Shown here piece by piece: positions 35,656-44,964 of a DNA stretch of 62,468 nt (position 1 is the first letter of the stretch; each line of letters begins with the position of its first letter). Below the pieces are notes generated by a model that saw only the letters and a list, made by a program, of their open reading frames with translations, was not told where the DNA came from and did no database searches. The DNA is from Algoriphagus iocasae (GTDB lineage Bacteria > Bacteroidota > Bacteroidia > Cytophagales > Cyclobacteriaceae). The stretch spans positions 1,365,852-1,428,319 of the forward strand of contig NZ_JACIJO010000003.1 in the NCBI RefSeq assembly GCF_014206875.1. Direction: 5' to 3'. Both the position numbers and the translations under genes were made by a program.

Positions 35656-35685
35656 TAAATTTGACAAGTCATAAATTAACAGGTC
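35656..35685 (+). promoter_or_regulatory. Probable promoter and control site of the restriction operon
   Basis: TAAATTTG at 35656-35663 matches the Bacteroidota -7 element TAnnTTTG, about 23 bases before the XRE start codon. It is followed by TTGACAAGTCATAAATTAACAGGTC, containing a TGAC..GTCA inverted word that could bind the XRE protein. A pyrimidine-rich tract lies upstream. No other promoter-like gap exists in the eight-gene operon. Confidence 0.5.
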
Positions 35686-35979
35686 ATGCACTTTGGTGAA
35701 AGGATAAGAGAGCTTAGAGAAAGTCAGGGATTGCTTCAACGACAATTGGCGGCAAACCTTGAAATTGATACACCCATGTTCAGTAAAATTGAGCGTGGTG
35801 AACGGAAAGCCAAACGAGATCAGGTTTTGAAAATTGCGGGACTACTCAAAACAAATGAACAAGAATTGCTGGCCTTGTGGTTGGCTGACCAAATAAAGGA
35901 GCTTGTAACCGATGAAGATCAGGCATTGCAAGCCTTAAAAATTGCTGAACAAGATATTAACCAAGCAAACACCAAATAA
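35686..35979 (+). CDS. XRE-family controller protein
   Basis: 97 residues. Cro/CI-type HTH at about 5-60: GERIRELRESQGLLQRQLAANLEIDTPMFSKIERGERKAKRDQVLKIAGLL. A helical tail follows. It lies two bases before hsdM and has a probable binding site in its own promoter region, so it is a candidate controller (C-protein-like) delaying restriction after entry of the island, by analogy. Confidence 0.85.
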   Translation: MHFGERIRELRESQGLLQRQLAANLEIDTPMFSKIERGERKAKRDQVLKIAGLLKTNEQELLALWLADQIKELVTDEDQALQALKIAEQDINQANTK

Positions 35980-35981
35980 GA

Positions 35982-37751
35982 ATGAACCAAGTACAACATA
36001 ATGCTATCGTTAATTTCATCTGGAGTATTGCTGATGATGTGTTACGTGATGTCTATACACGAGGAAAATACAGAGATATAATCTTGCCCTTTACCGTGCT
36101 TCGCAGGTTAGATGCCATTTTGGAACCCTCCAAAGACAAAGTCTTGGAAATGCATCAAAAACTAAACGAAATGAAGATTGATAACCAATCTGCTCAATTG
36201 CGTAAAACCTCTGGTTATGTCTTTTACAATACTTCAAAATACACCTTCAAAAGGTTATTAAACGAACCGGGCAATATTCGTCAAAACTTAGAAACTTACC
36301 TTGATGGCTTTAGTAGCAATGTGCAGGACATCATCAGTAAGTTCAAATTGAGAAACCAGTTGGAGACCTTGGAAGAAGGCAACATTACCTTTCCACTGAT
36401 TGAAAAATTTTGCTCAAGCACTATTAACCTGAGCCCAATGCCTGTCACAGATAAAGACGGCAATGTAGTCATGGATGGCTTGACCAATTTAGGGATGGGC
36501 TATGTGTTTGAAGAACTGATACGCAAGTTTAACGAAGAGAATAACGAAGAAGCCGGAGAACACTTCACCCCAAGGGAAATCATTCGCTTAATGACCCACC
36601 TTATTTTTGAACCGCTCAAAGGAAAGATTAAGGACGGTACGTATTTGATTTACGACCCTGCTTGTGGTAGTGGAGGGATGCTTACCGAAGCGGAACACTT
36701 CGCCAAGAAACTCAACCCCAAAGCTACTTTTCACTTGTACGGTCAGGAAGTAAACCCAGAGACCTATGCTATCTGTAAAGCAGATATGCTGATAAAAGAT
36801 GAAGACCCGGAGAAGATTGCTTTTGGCTCTACATTGAGTAAAGATGGTTTTCCAAACCTGCAATTTGATTTCATGATTAGTAACCCACCTTATGGGAAAA
36901 CATGGAAAGTAGATGCAGATGCCATACTTGATAAAAAAGACATCATAGATCCTCGCTTTTCAGTAGGTGTCCCCCGAGTAAATGACGGGCAATTGCTGTT
37001 CGTAATGAACATTGTCTCCAAACTGAAAACCAATAGTGATTTGGGCAGTAGAGCAGCCACCATCCATAATGGTTCAGCATTGTTCACTGGTGATGCAGGT
37101 CAAGGAGAAACAGAAATACGCAAGTACCTTTTTGAGAATGATTTGCTGGAAGCGGTAATTGCGCTACCCAATGATTTGTTTTACAACACGGGCATTCCCA
37201 CGTACATTTTTATCCTGAACAACAAAAAGGAAGAAAAGCGAAAGGGAAAACTACAACTCATCAATGTTACCTCGGAGCAGTTTTACAGCAAAATGCGCAA
37301 GCCTTTGGGCAAAAAACGTGTGGAGTTTAGCAAAGACCATATCCGTAAGATTACAGACCTGTTTTTGAACTTTGAGAACACCGACCACAGCATCATTCTT
37401 GACAATGAAGACTTTGGCTACAGCCAGATAACCGTACACCGCCCGCAGCGTGATGAAGACGGCTATATCATCAAGGATGCCAAAGGCAAACCCAAAAGCG
37501 ATAATGCCCTTAAAGACAAAGAAAACATTCCTTTGAAGGACGACATAGATGCCTTTTTTGCCAAAGAGGTTACCCCTTTTGTGCCGGATGCCTGGTATAA
37601 AAAGAGCGAAACCAAAGTTGGCTATGAAATAAACTTTGCCAAATACTTCTACCAGCACAAAGCACCAAGGAGCTTAGAGGAAATATCTGCCGATATTTTC
37701 AAAATTGAGGAAGAGACAGAACATCTGTTAAAAGAAATAATTGAAGCGTAA
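35982..37751 (+). CDS. hsdM: Type I restriction-modification DNA methyltransferase subunit
   Basis: 589 residues. N-terminal HsdM helical domain (1-150: NFIWSIADDVLRDVYTRGKYRDIILPFTVLRRLDAIL). SAM-binding motif I YDPACGSGGMLTEA at about 223 and catalytic motif IV NPPYG at about 300, so it is an N6-adenine methyltransferase. EEAGEHFTPREIIRLM precedes motif I as in the family. It provides methylation with HsdS and is required with HsdR for cleavage. It is followed without gap by hsdS. Confidence 0.97.
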   Translation: MNQVQHNAIVNFIWSIADDVLRDVYTRGKYRDIILPFTVLRRLDAILEPSKDKVLEMHQKLNEMKIDNQSAQLRKTSGYVFYNTSKYTFKRLLNEPGNIRQNLETYLDGFSSNVQDIISKFKLRNQLETLEEGNITFPLIEKFCSSTINLSPMPVTDKDGNVVMDGLTNLGMGYVFEELIRKFNEENNEEAGEHFTPREIIRLMTHLIFEPLKGKIKDGTYLIYDPACGSGGMLTEAEHFAKKLNPKATFHLYGQEVNPETYAICKADMLIKDEDPEKIAFGSTLSKDGFPNLQFDFMISNPPYGKTWKVDADAILDKKDIIDPRFSVGVPRVNDGQLLFVMNIVSKLKTNSDLGSRAATIHNGSALFTGDAGQGETEIRKYLFENDLLEAVIALPNDLFYNTGIPTYIFILNNKKEEKRKGKLQLINVTSEQFYSKMRKPLGKKRVEFSKDHIRKITDLFLNFENTDHSIILDNEDFGYSQITVHRPQRDEDGYIIKDAKGKPKSDNALKDKENIPLKDDIDAFFAKEVTPFVPDAWYKKSETKVGYEINFAKYFYQHKAPRSLEEISADIFKIEEETEHLLKEIIEA

Positions 37752-39017
37752 ATGATGGTACAAGACAGAAATACTACCAAATGGATATCCACTGTTCCTG
37801 AGCATTGGAAAACTTTGCGTATCAAAAATCTCTTTGCTGAGATAGATGAAAGAAGCGAAACAGGCGAAGAAGAATTGCTTTCTGTTTCTCATTATACCGG
37901 AGTAACCAAAAAGAGAGACAGCCTTGAAAACGAGGATGATTTCATTAGCAATGCTAAAACACTGGTGGGCTACAAAAAAGTAGCTGAGAATGATTTGGTA
38001 AGCAATATCATGTTGGCTTGGAATGGCAGTTTGGGTATTTCAAAATACGATGGTATTACAAGCCCTGCATATTGCGTATATCGCATCAAGGGAGAAAACA
38101 ACCCGCATTACTACGGCTATTTGTTTTCTACAGCTATCATGAAGGCTGAATTTAGAAAAAAATCCTTCGGTATCATAGATAGCCGATTACGCTTGTACTC
38201 CGATAAGTTTTTCAGTATTCCTGTAGCCGTTCCTCCAAAGGATGAACAAGACCAAATCGTTTTTTACATAAAAGCTCAGTCAAAAAAAATAAAGCACTTC
38301 ATCCAGAAAAAGAAAGCCTTTATTGAATTACTTAAAGAGCAAAGGCAGGCGGTTATAAATCATAAATTAATTAGTGAAGATCAAAAGGTAAAAATTAAAT
38401 ACTGCGTTACGAAGGTCGGAGCTGGTGTTACCCCTACAGGTGGAGCGACCGTTTACAAGAATAGTGGTGTTATCTTTTTGAGAAGTCAAAATATTCATAA
38501 TGATGGCTTGAGGCTGGATGATGTAGCGTTTATCACTGAAGATATTCACAAAAGCATGAATGGCTCTCAAGTCAAAAAAGACGATGTTTTAATAAATATC
38601 ACTGGTGCTTCCATAGGAAGAACCTTTGTGTTTGAATTAGTAGAGGAAGCAAACGTCAATCAACACGTTTGCATTTTAAGGCCAGAAAAGGAGAAAATTC
38701 TCCCCAAATTCTTAATGCTTCAATTGCAATCTGATATGATTCAAAATCAGATAAAAACAATTGAAGGAGCTTCCAGAGAAGGTTTAACGAACAGTACCTT
38801 AAAAAACTACTATATCTACACCCCTTCAATAGAACGCCAAGAGGAATTGATTAAAGAGATAAAAACCGAAACCGCCAAAATAGACCAAGCCATTGCCAAA
38901 GCAGAGAAAGAAATAGAACTCATCAAAGAGTACCGGGAAGCCATGATAGTTAAAGCAGTATTGGGGAAACTGGATTTAAAGGTTCACACTAAAAAAGAAA
39001 TGGAACATGCCAAGTAA
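37752..39017 (+). CDS. hsdS: Type I restriction specificity subunit
   Basis: 421 residues, with two target-recognition domains separated by long helices (conserved region about 165-200 with KAFIELLKEQRQAVI, and about 370-405 AIAKAEKEIELIKEYREAMIVKAVLGKLDL). The first TRD opens with WISTVPEHWKTLRIKNLF; the second contains GAGVTPTGG..VIFLRSQNI and DVLINITGASIGRTFV. It dictates the bipartite recognition sequence, which cannot be predicted here. It overlaps the ParB-ATPase gene by 11 bases. Confidence 0.95.
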   Translation: MMVQDRNTTKWISTVPEHWKTLRIKNLFAEIDERSETGEEELLSVSHYTGVTKKRDSLENEDDFISNAKTLVGYKKVAENDLVSNIMLAWNGSLGISKYDGITSPAYCVYRIKGENNPHYYGYLFSTAIMKAEFRKKSFGIIDSRLRLYSDKFFSIPVAVPPKDEQDQIVFYIKAQSKKIKHFIQKKKAFIELLKEQRQAVINHKLISEDQKVKIKYCVTKVGAGVTPTGGATVYKNSGVIFLRSQNIHNDGLRLDDVAFITEDIHKSMNGSQVKKDDVLINITGASIGRTFVFELVEEANVNQHVCILRPEKEKILPKFLMLQLQSDMIQNQIKTIEGASREGLTNSTLKNYYIYTPSIERQEELIKEIKTETAKIDQAIAKAEKEIELIKEYREAMIVKAVLGKLDLKVHTKKEMEHAK

Positions 39018-41133
39018 ACGGATAACCAGACATATAGACCGTCTAATACTTGATCCTAATAACTATAGGTTCAAAGACAGACCAGAGTACAGACCTGTAG
39101 AACTGGAGAATGTTGCAGACCCTCGTGTACAACAGAGGACGCTAAATTTTATCCTTGGCAAAAACAACAGTAATGTAAAGGACCTGATAAGCAGCTTCAC
39201 TACCAATGGTTTTTTAGATATTGACCAAATACAAGTGACAGAAGTTGGTGAAAATTTCTTGGTACTTGAGGGAAACAGACGAATTGCCACCTTAAAGTAT
39301 CTATATGACGAATTTAAAAAAGGAAATGATGTCGGTCGTCTTTCAGAATCAGACTTTAAAAGTGTCAACCTTGTATCGATAGAAGACGAAGAGCCAATTC
39401 AGCATTTAATCTCTATGGGGCTTCACCACATTAGTGGTAAAAAGAGATGGAATGCCGTAAACGAATCTCAATTAGTTAGTGATCTCATCAGCAACCATAA
39501 CAAAACAGAACAAGAGGTTTGTGATGCGCTTGGTATATCTACAGTAAAACTCCGCAGAGGTCTAAGAACACTTAGCCTCATCCAACAATACAAGCAGAGT
39601 GACTATGGTGATCAATTTGAATCGCCCATGTACACCATTTTTGAGACAGTTATTTCTACACCGGAAATGCGAAGCTGGATTGAATGGAGCAATGAAGATA
39701 TGACCGCTCATAATGCAGTAAACCTAGAAAGACTGTTTAGCTGGATATCTCAAAGCGAAGATATTGAAATTGATGAAGATGGTAATGAACGTATCTCAAC
39801 CAAAGAGGCCATTATCAGCCAATACAGACAAATCAAGGAGATTGCAAAGTTTATTAACGACCCAAGAGCAATAGAACTTATGGAAGAAAGCCGCAGCATA
39901 GCTGAGGCTTATTCCTACAGTGATGTAATTGGCGAGAATAGACTAAGAAATGCTTTAGATACCCTTCGAAAAGAGGTACAAGTCGCTTTCAATTTTAGTG
40001 AGCATTTAACAGAACCTGATTATGGCGAAATACAGCGTCTAAAAGATAAGTTAGACCGATTGATTCCTTCAAGTAAAGCAATTGTCGCTATCAACGATAA
40101 ACGATTGGCAAGCTACTTTACCACAGTTGATAATCACTTCAGTGAGATATTCGTCCACAGTTACAGAAAGCTCCGTAAAATAAGAGTTAAGAACCTGTCT
40201 AAGGTCAACATATTTGTAGGTGGCAATAATTTAGGAAAGACATCCATACTGGAATGCTTTTACTTACTAAGCCAATTGAATGACATAAATGCGTTTCTGG
40301 ACTTAGAAAAATACAGAGGTAAGTTCTATTCTGATTTTCATTCAAAGTGGATTCATAAAAACTTTCTTTCAGATATTGAATTAGAAGGCTCATTTAATGG
40401 AGCTGAAACCAGTCTGTTCCTTTCAAAAACAGAAACCGAGGAGAATATAGAAAAGTCTGGATACCTATCTACCATAGAATCAGAAGGCAAAGTAAACGAC
40501 CTTACTTTAGAGAGTTCTATTCATCTATACACCAATAAAGCCCCGGAACTTCATTTCACAAAGTCTCAGGTATTGTGTCCAGCCACTTTTACAAGTCCTT
40601 TCAGATACAACACTGAATTGCTCAAAAAAGCCCACGCCAATGCGGTAAAAGAAAAATATTTTGACCAGGTGATAGAGTTCATACAAGTCAATTTAGACCC
40701 TAGCATTGAAAAGATTGAGATGATCAGTGATGAGGGTGAAAGCAGATTTATGGTTTCTTCCTCTCGCATTAATGAGGTAGTGGACATTACCAAATATGGA
40801 GAAGGCTTACAAAGGGTTTTCGAGATAGCCTTGTTAATGGTTTACAGCAAGGATGGGGTGATATGTATTGATGAGGTGGACAGTGCCATTCACAAGTCCT
40901 TATTGATAGAGTTTACCAAGTTCATCCAGCAAACAGCAGAGCAATTCAATGTTCAGGTTTTTCTTTCTACCCACAGCAAAGAATGTATTGACGCCTTTGT
41001 AAAGAATGATTACCACAATGATTTCATAAGAGCCTATGCCCTTTCGGAAGTAGATGGCGAAATAGCTTGCAAGTACATTGAAGGAGGCCGATTAGAAAAA
41101 TTGATTGATTCAATAAATTTTGATATAAGATAA
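39007..41133 (+). CDS. ParB-like / AAA15 ATPase fusion embedded in the type I operon
   Basis: 708 residues, a two-part protein. Residues about 1-130 carry a ParB/sulfiredoxin-like domain with RLILDPNNYRF and the ParB signature LVLEGNRRIATLKYL (about 85-99), followed by an HTH-like VCDALGISTVKLRRGLRTL (about 175-195) and helices to 370. Residues about 385-708 form an AAA15/OLD-type ABC-class ATPase: Walker A GGNNLGKTSILE (about 404), YGEGLQRVFEIALLM signature-like, Walker B GVICIDEVDSAIH (about 617), and switch STHSKEC (about 655). The stop overlaps the next start as TAATG. It could sense DNA or CTP through ParB and drive the TOPRIM partner; this is inference. Confidence 0.85.
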   Translation: MPSKRITRHIDRLILDPNNYRFKDRPEYRPVELENVADPRVQQRTLNFILGKNNSNVKDLISSFTTNGFLDIDQIQVTEVGENFLVLEGNRRIATLKYLYDEFKKGNDVGRLSESDFKSVNLVSIEDEEPIQHLISMGLHHISGKKRWNAVNESQLVSDLISNHNKTEQEVCDALGISTVKLRRGLRTLSLIQQYKQSDYGDQFESPMYTIFETVISTPEMRSWIEWSNEDMTAHNAVNLERLFSWISQSEDIEIDEDGNERISTKEAIISQYRQIKEIAKFINDPRAIELMEESRSIAEAYSYSDVIGENRLRNALDTLRKEVQVAFNFSEHLTEPDYGEIQRLKDKLDRLIPSSKAIVAINDKRLASYFTTVDNHFSEIFVHSYRKLRKIRVKNLSKVNIFVGGNNLGKTSILECFYLLSQLNDINAFLDLEKYRGKFYSDFHSKWIHKNFLSDIELEGSFNGAETSLFLSKTETEENIEKSGYLSTIESEGKVNDLTLESSIHLYTNKAPELHFTKSQVLCPATFTSPFRYNTELLKKAHANAVKEKYFDQVIEFIQVNLDPSIEKIEMISDEGESRFMVSSSRINEVVDITKYGEGLQRVFEIALLMVYSKDGVICIDEVDSAIHKSLLIEFTKFIQQTAEQFNVQVFLSTHSKECIDAFVKNDYHNDFIRAYALSEVDGEIACKYIEGGRLEKLIDSINFDIR

Positions 41134-42005
41134 TGGCTCAGAATTTATTGTATATACTAACAGAGGGATCTCATGACGCTGCGTTTGTTTATCGGATATT
41201 GAAAACGAACGGGTTTAGCACAAATAATGAGTTAATCAAGAATTACCCTCAACCGTTGAATGATTTTCTCTCAAGAGACATTTTGAATGTCAGTATTCCC
41301 GAAGTAAAAATTCAGGAAGCTCGTTCAAGGTTTCTGCCAGCCTATGTGATGAATAGAGGCAACAATCTTATTCTAACCTATTCAATTGGTGGTGAAAGTA
41401 GAGCTGATATTAGAATTTCATTAATAAAAGCACTAAACGCCCTTAATGAACCCGACCCGGATGCAATACAAGCCATACCTGACACATCAATATCAGTGCT
41501 ATACTTTTTTGATGCCGATAACTTAGGTACTGAGGCAAGAATGAATCAGGTGATAGAAGAGTGTAAGCTGGCATTTCCAAAAGTTGCCTTTGAGGAAGAA
41601 TATGACCCTGCTGAATTTCATCTGTTTGAGGATATACAGGTAGGTGCATACATATTTAGAAAGCCTGATGCTGATGAAGGAATGTTGGAAGACGTTCTGT
41701 TGCCTTTAATGAGAGATGGCAATGATGATATTTTTCAAGCTGCGGAAGGCTTCTTGGCGGTTAATCATACCTGCACACTATTCAGTGCTTCCTTAAAATT
41801 GGACACCTCAGGTCAAATTTTAAAAGTGAATGGCGAAAAGTACAGTCATAAAAAATCCTTGGTAGGCACTGTAGGCCAACTAAGAAAAAGCGGAAAATCC
41901 AATACTGTTTGCATCAGTGATGCTGAATACATTACAGATGCCAAAATCAATGCAAACGGTACTTGTCTGGATATTATGAGTAGAATAAACAAAGTATTGA
42001 TTTAA
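41133..42005 (+). CDS. TOPRIM-domain protein (DUF3226/OLD-like), partner of the ATPase
   Basis: 290 residues. TOPRIM signs: the conserved Glu in LYILTEGSHDAAFVYRIL (residue about 10) and the DxD-type pair in VLYFFDADNLGTEA (about 124-128), then a KPDADEGMLEDVLL helix seen in DUF3226-like proteins. It probably binds Mg2+ and acts as a nuclease. The gene starts inside the stop codon of the AAA15 gene (TAATG), so both subunits are made together, as in split OLD, Gabija or PARIS (AriA/AriB) pairs. Similarity to AriB (DUF4435) could not be tested. Confidence 0.75.
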   Translation: MAQNLLYILTEGSHDAAFVYRILKTNGFSTNNELIKNYPQPLNDFLSRDILNVSIPEVKIQEARSRFLPAYVMNRGNNLILTYSIGGESRADIRISLIKALNALNEPDPDAIQAIPDTSISVLYFFDADNLGTEARMNQVIEECKLAFPKVAFEEEYDPAEFHLFEDIQVGAYIFRKPDADEGMLEDVLLPLMRDGNDDIFQAAEGFLAVNHTCTLFSASLKLDTSGQILKVNGEKYSHKKSLVGTVGQLRKSGKSNTVCISDAEYITDAKINANGTCLDIMSRINKVLI

Positions 42006-42009
42006 GGAA

Positions 42010-44964
42010 ATGCATACAACAGATACATCAGAAAAGGGCTTAGAAACGATCATAGAAAAGCATTTAATCAATCACAATGGCTTTATTGCCAGCTATAGTG
42101 CAGACTATGACCGTGACTTTTGCATCAATGAAAAGCTGTTGTTCGAGTTTTTGGCAGCAACGCAACCTAATGCCCATGATACAATAATCAAAAGAGGCAA
42201 AGACAAATTCTTGAAACGCCTTTCTGACCAAATTCGTCAGAAAGGAATTGTTGAAATTTTGCGCAATGGAGTCAAAGATTTGGATTTAAGGGTACAGCTC
42301 TACTTTAAAAAGCCAACCTCACTCCTTAACGATAAAGCCCAAAAGCAATACAGCAGCAATATTTTTTCTGTTACTCGCCAGTTGTACTACAGTCTGGAGA
42401 ATAGCAACTCTTTAGACATGGTGTTATTTATCAATGGTTTGCCCTTGAGCACTTTTGAATTAAAGAACCAATGGACGGGTCAGAATGTAAAACACGCCAT
42501 TCGCCAATATCAAACAGACCGAGATCCGAAAGAACCCTTGTTTGCCTTTGGCAGATGTATGGTTCACTTTGCCGTAGATGCAGATTTGGTTTACATGACC
42601 ACACATCTCAATAGTATAAAGACCTTTTTCCTACCCTTTAACAAAGGCAACAATGATGGTGCTGGCAATCCTTTAAACCCCGAAGGCTTAAAAACTGATT
42701 ACCTATGGAAGGATATTTTAACCAAGGAAAGCCTGAGCAACATAGTAGAGAACTTTGCTCAAATTGTTGAAGAAAAGGATGAAGACACAGGGAAAATCAA
42801 ACGTAAACTCATTTTTCCCAGATACCACCAACTCAGAGTAGTAAAAAAGCTACTGCATCATTCCAAAGAAAACGGTGTTGGCCAAAAATACCTTATTCAG
42901 CATTCAGCTGGTTCAGGCAAATCAAATTCAATTACCTGGTTAGCACACCAGTTGGTGACTTTACATGATAGCGAAAATACTGAGACTGTTTTTGATAGTG
43001 TTATTGTGGTGACGGACAGGCGTGTTTTAGATAAGCAGATTAGAGATAATATCAAACAATTTGCTCAGGTCAGCAGCGTGGTTGAAGCCATAGATAAAGG
43101 TAGCAGTCAATTAAAGCAAGCCCTTGAAGATGGAAAGAAAATTATTGTAACCACAGTTCAAAAATTCCCATTCATAATAGATGAAATTGGAACATTACAG
43201 GCAAAGAAGTTTGCAATCATCATTGATGAAGCCCACAGTAGCCAAAGTGGTGAAACGGCCAGCAAAATGAATTGGGTGCTTTCCGATAAAGAAGAGGCCT
43301 ACGGTGAAGAAAAAGAGCCCCCTACTTCCGAAGATATTATCAATGAATTGATTGAGAACCGTAAAATGCTTAAAAACGGAAGCTACTTTGCATTTACGGC
43401 CACCCCAAAAAATAAGACCCTAGAAACCTTCGGTGAAAAGACAGCCGAAGGTAAATTCATTGCTTTTGATAATTATACCATGAAGCAAGCCATCGAGGAA
43501 GAATTTATTCTTGATGTACTTAAGAATTACACCACTTATCAATCCTATTACAAATTAGATAAAGCGGTTGAAGATAACCCTGAGTTTGAAACTCGCCAAG
43601 CCAACAAGAAACTACGTGCTTATGTAGAAAGCCATCCATTCTCCATCATGGAAAAATCTAAAATCATGTTAGACCATTTCCATGCGGATATTAGAAAGCT
43701 CATCAATGGTCAGGCAAAAGCGATGGTTGTTTGCAAAAGCATTAAAAACGCCATTCTTTACTATCAAGCTTTCAAAGAATACATGAAAGAAATAAACTCA
43801 CCTTACAAAGCCATTGTCGCTTTTTCAGGCACAAAAGAAATAGACGGAGAAGATTGGGATGAGGCCAGATTAAACGGTTTCCCGAGCAATGACATTCCAA
43901 CCGAGTTTAAGAAAAAAGAATACCGCTTTCTGATAGTAGCCAATAAGTTTCAAACAGGATTCGACCAACCGCTCTTGCATACCATGTATGTAGATAAAAA
44001 ATTAGCGGATGTTCAGGCTGTACAAACCCTATCGAGACTCAATAGAGCATACAAACCTTACAAAGAAGACACATTTGTAATGGATTTCTTTAATACCACA
44101 GAAGATATTAAAAAGGCATTTGAGCCTTTCTATACTACCACTATCCTTAGTGAGGAAACAGATGCAAACAAACTAAATGACCTACAGGATGCTTTGGACA
44201 AAGCTCAGGTCTATTCACAGGATGATGTGGTAAACTTCACCGAATTGTATTTCAAAGAAGCGGAAAGACAGGAATTAGACCCAATCATTGATAAGTGCGT
44301 TGCGGAGTATAAAAATGAATTGAATGAAGATGCCCAGATTGATTTCTATGTAAAGGCCAAATCCTTTTTCAGAATGTATGCCTTCCTTTCTAAGCTGCTT
44401 TCCTTCAATAATTCCTATTGGGAAAGGTTGTATTGGTTTCTAAAATTCCTGATTCCAAAAATCAAACCAGATGAAATTGAGGATTTAGCCAAAGGCATTC
44501 TGGAAGCAATAGACTTGGATAGTTATAGACTAACCCGAACAACTCAGGAAAATATCAAACTAAGTGGTAATGAAGAATTAGACCCTACACCACCAGTAAT
44601 GAAAGGAACAAAAGGTGAGCCCGGCTTTAATGAGTTGGATGCTATCCTCAAAGAGTTTAATACAAAGTTTGGTATTGATAACTGGACTGATGATGATAAG
44701 GTAAAGAATTTTCTGTTTGAGCAGTTGCCTGCAGATTTTGCCCGTGATCAAGCTACTGTCAATGCCGTAAAGAACAGCGACAAACAGAATGCAAAAATAA
44801 CCTCTGATAAAAAGGTGGAGGATTTGATGCAGGACGTCATTTTCCAATACACCGACTTGTATAAAAAATTCACGGACGACCCAGACTTCAAACGCCAGTA
44901 TTTAGACTTTGTATTCGACAAGATTTGGAATCAACAATCTAATCTTCAAAACAGACCTAAATAA
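42010..44964 (+). CDS. hsdR: Type I restriction endonuclease subunit
   Basis: 984 residues. N-terminal PD-(D/E)xK nuclease with MVLFINGLPLSTFELKNQW (catalytic E-L-K, about 150). SF2 translocase with Walker A HSAGSGKSNSITWLAHQL (about 297), motif II IIIDEAHSSQSGETASKM (about 403), motif III FTATPKNKTLE and motif VI QAVQTLSRLNRAYKP. The C-terminal helical domain binds HsdM2S. The essential nuclease and helicase residues appear intact. Lies four bases after the TOPRIM gene and overlaps the Argonaute gene as TAATG. Confidence 0.97.
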   Translation: MHTTDTSEKGLETIIEKHLINHNGFIASYSADYDRDFCINEKLLFEFLAATQPNAHDTIIKRGKDKFLKRLSDQIRQKGIVEILRNGVKDLDLRVQLYFKKPTSLLNDKAQKQYSSNIFSVTRQLYYSLENSNSLDMVLFINGLPLSTFELKNQWTGQNVKHAIRQYQTDRDPKEPLFAFGRCMVHFAVDADLVYMTTHLNSIKTFFLPFNKGNNDGAGNPLNPEGLKTDYLWKDILTKESLSNIVENFAQIVEEKDEDTGKIKRKLIFPRYHQLRVVKKLLHHSKENGVGQKYLIQHSAGSGKSNSITWLAHQLVTLHDSENTETVFDSVIVVTDRRVLDKQIRDNIKQFAQVSSVVEAIDKGSSQLKQALEDGKKIIVTTVQKFPFIIDEIGTLQAKKFAIIIDEAHSSQSGETASKMNWVLSDKEEAYGEEKEPPTSEDIINELIENRKMLKNGSYFAFTATPKNKTLETFGEKTAEGKFIAFDNYTMKQAIEEEFILDVLKNYTTYQSYYKLDKAVEDNPEFETRQANKKLRAYVESHPFSIMEKSKIMLDHFHADIRKLINGQAKAMVVCKSIKNAILYYQAFKEYMKEINSPYKAIVAFSGTKEIDGEDWDEARLNGFPSNDIPTEFKKKEYRFLIVANKFQTGFDQPLLHTMYVDKKLADVQAVQTLSRLNRAYKPYKEDTFVMDFFNTTEDIKKAFEPFYTTTILSEETDANKLNDLQDALDKAQVYSQDDVVNFTELYFKEAERQELDPIIDKCVAEYKNELNEDAQIDFYVKAKSFFRMYAFLSKLLSFNNSYWERLYWFLKFLIPKIKPDEIEDLAKGILEAIDLDSYRLTRTTQENIKLSGNEELDPTPPVMKGTKGEPGFNELDAILKEFNTKFGIDNWTDDDKVKNFLFEQLPADFARDQATVNAVKNSDKQNAKITSDKKVEDLMQDVIFQYTDLYKKFTDDPDFKRQYLDFVFDKIWNQQSNLQNRPK

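Noticed and set aside
39007..41133. A plasmid partition ParB.
   Set aside because: The ParB-like part is fused to an AAA15 ATPase, no ParA is adjacent, and the gene sits inside an hsd operon.
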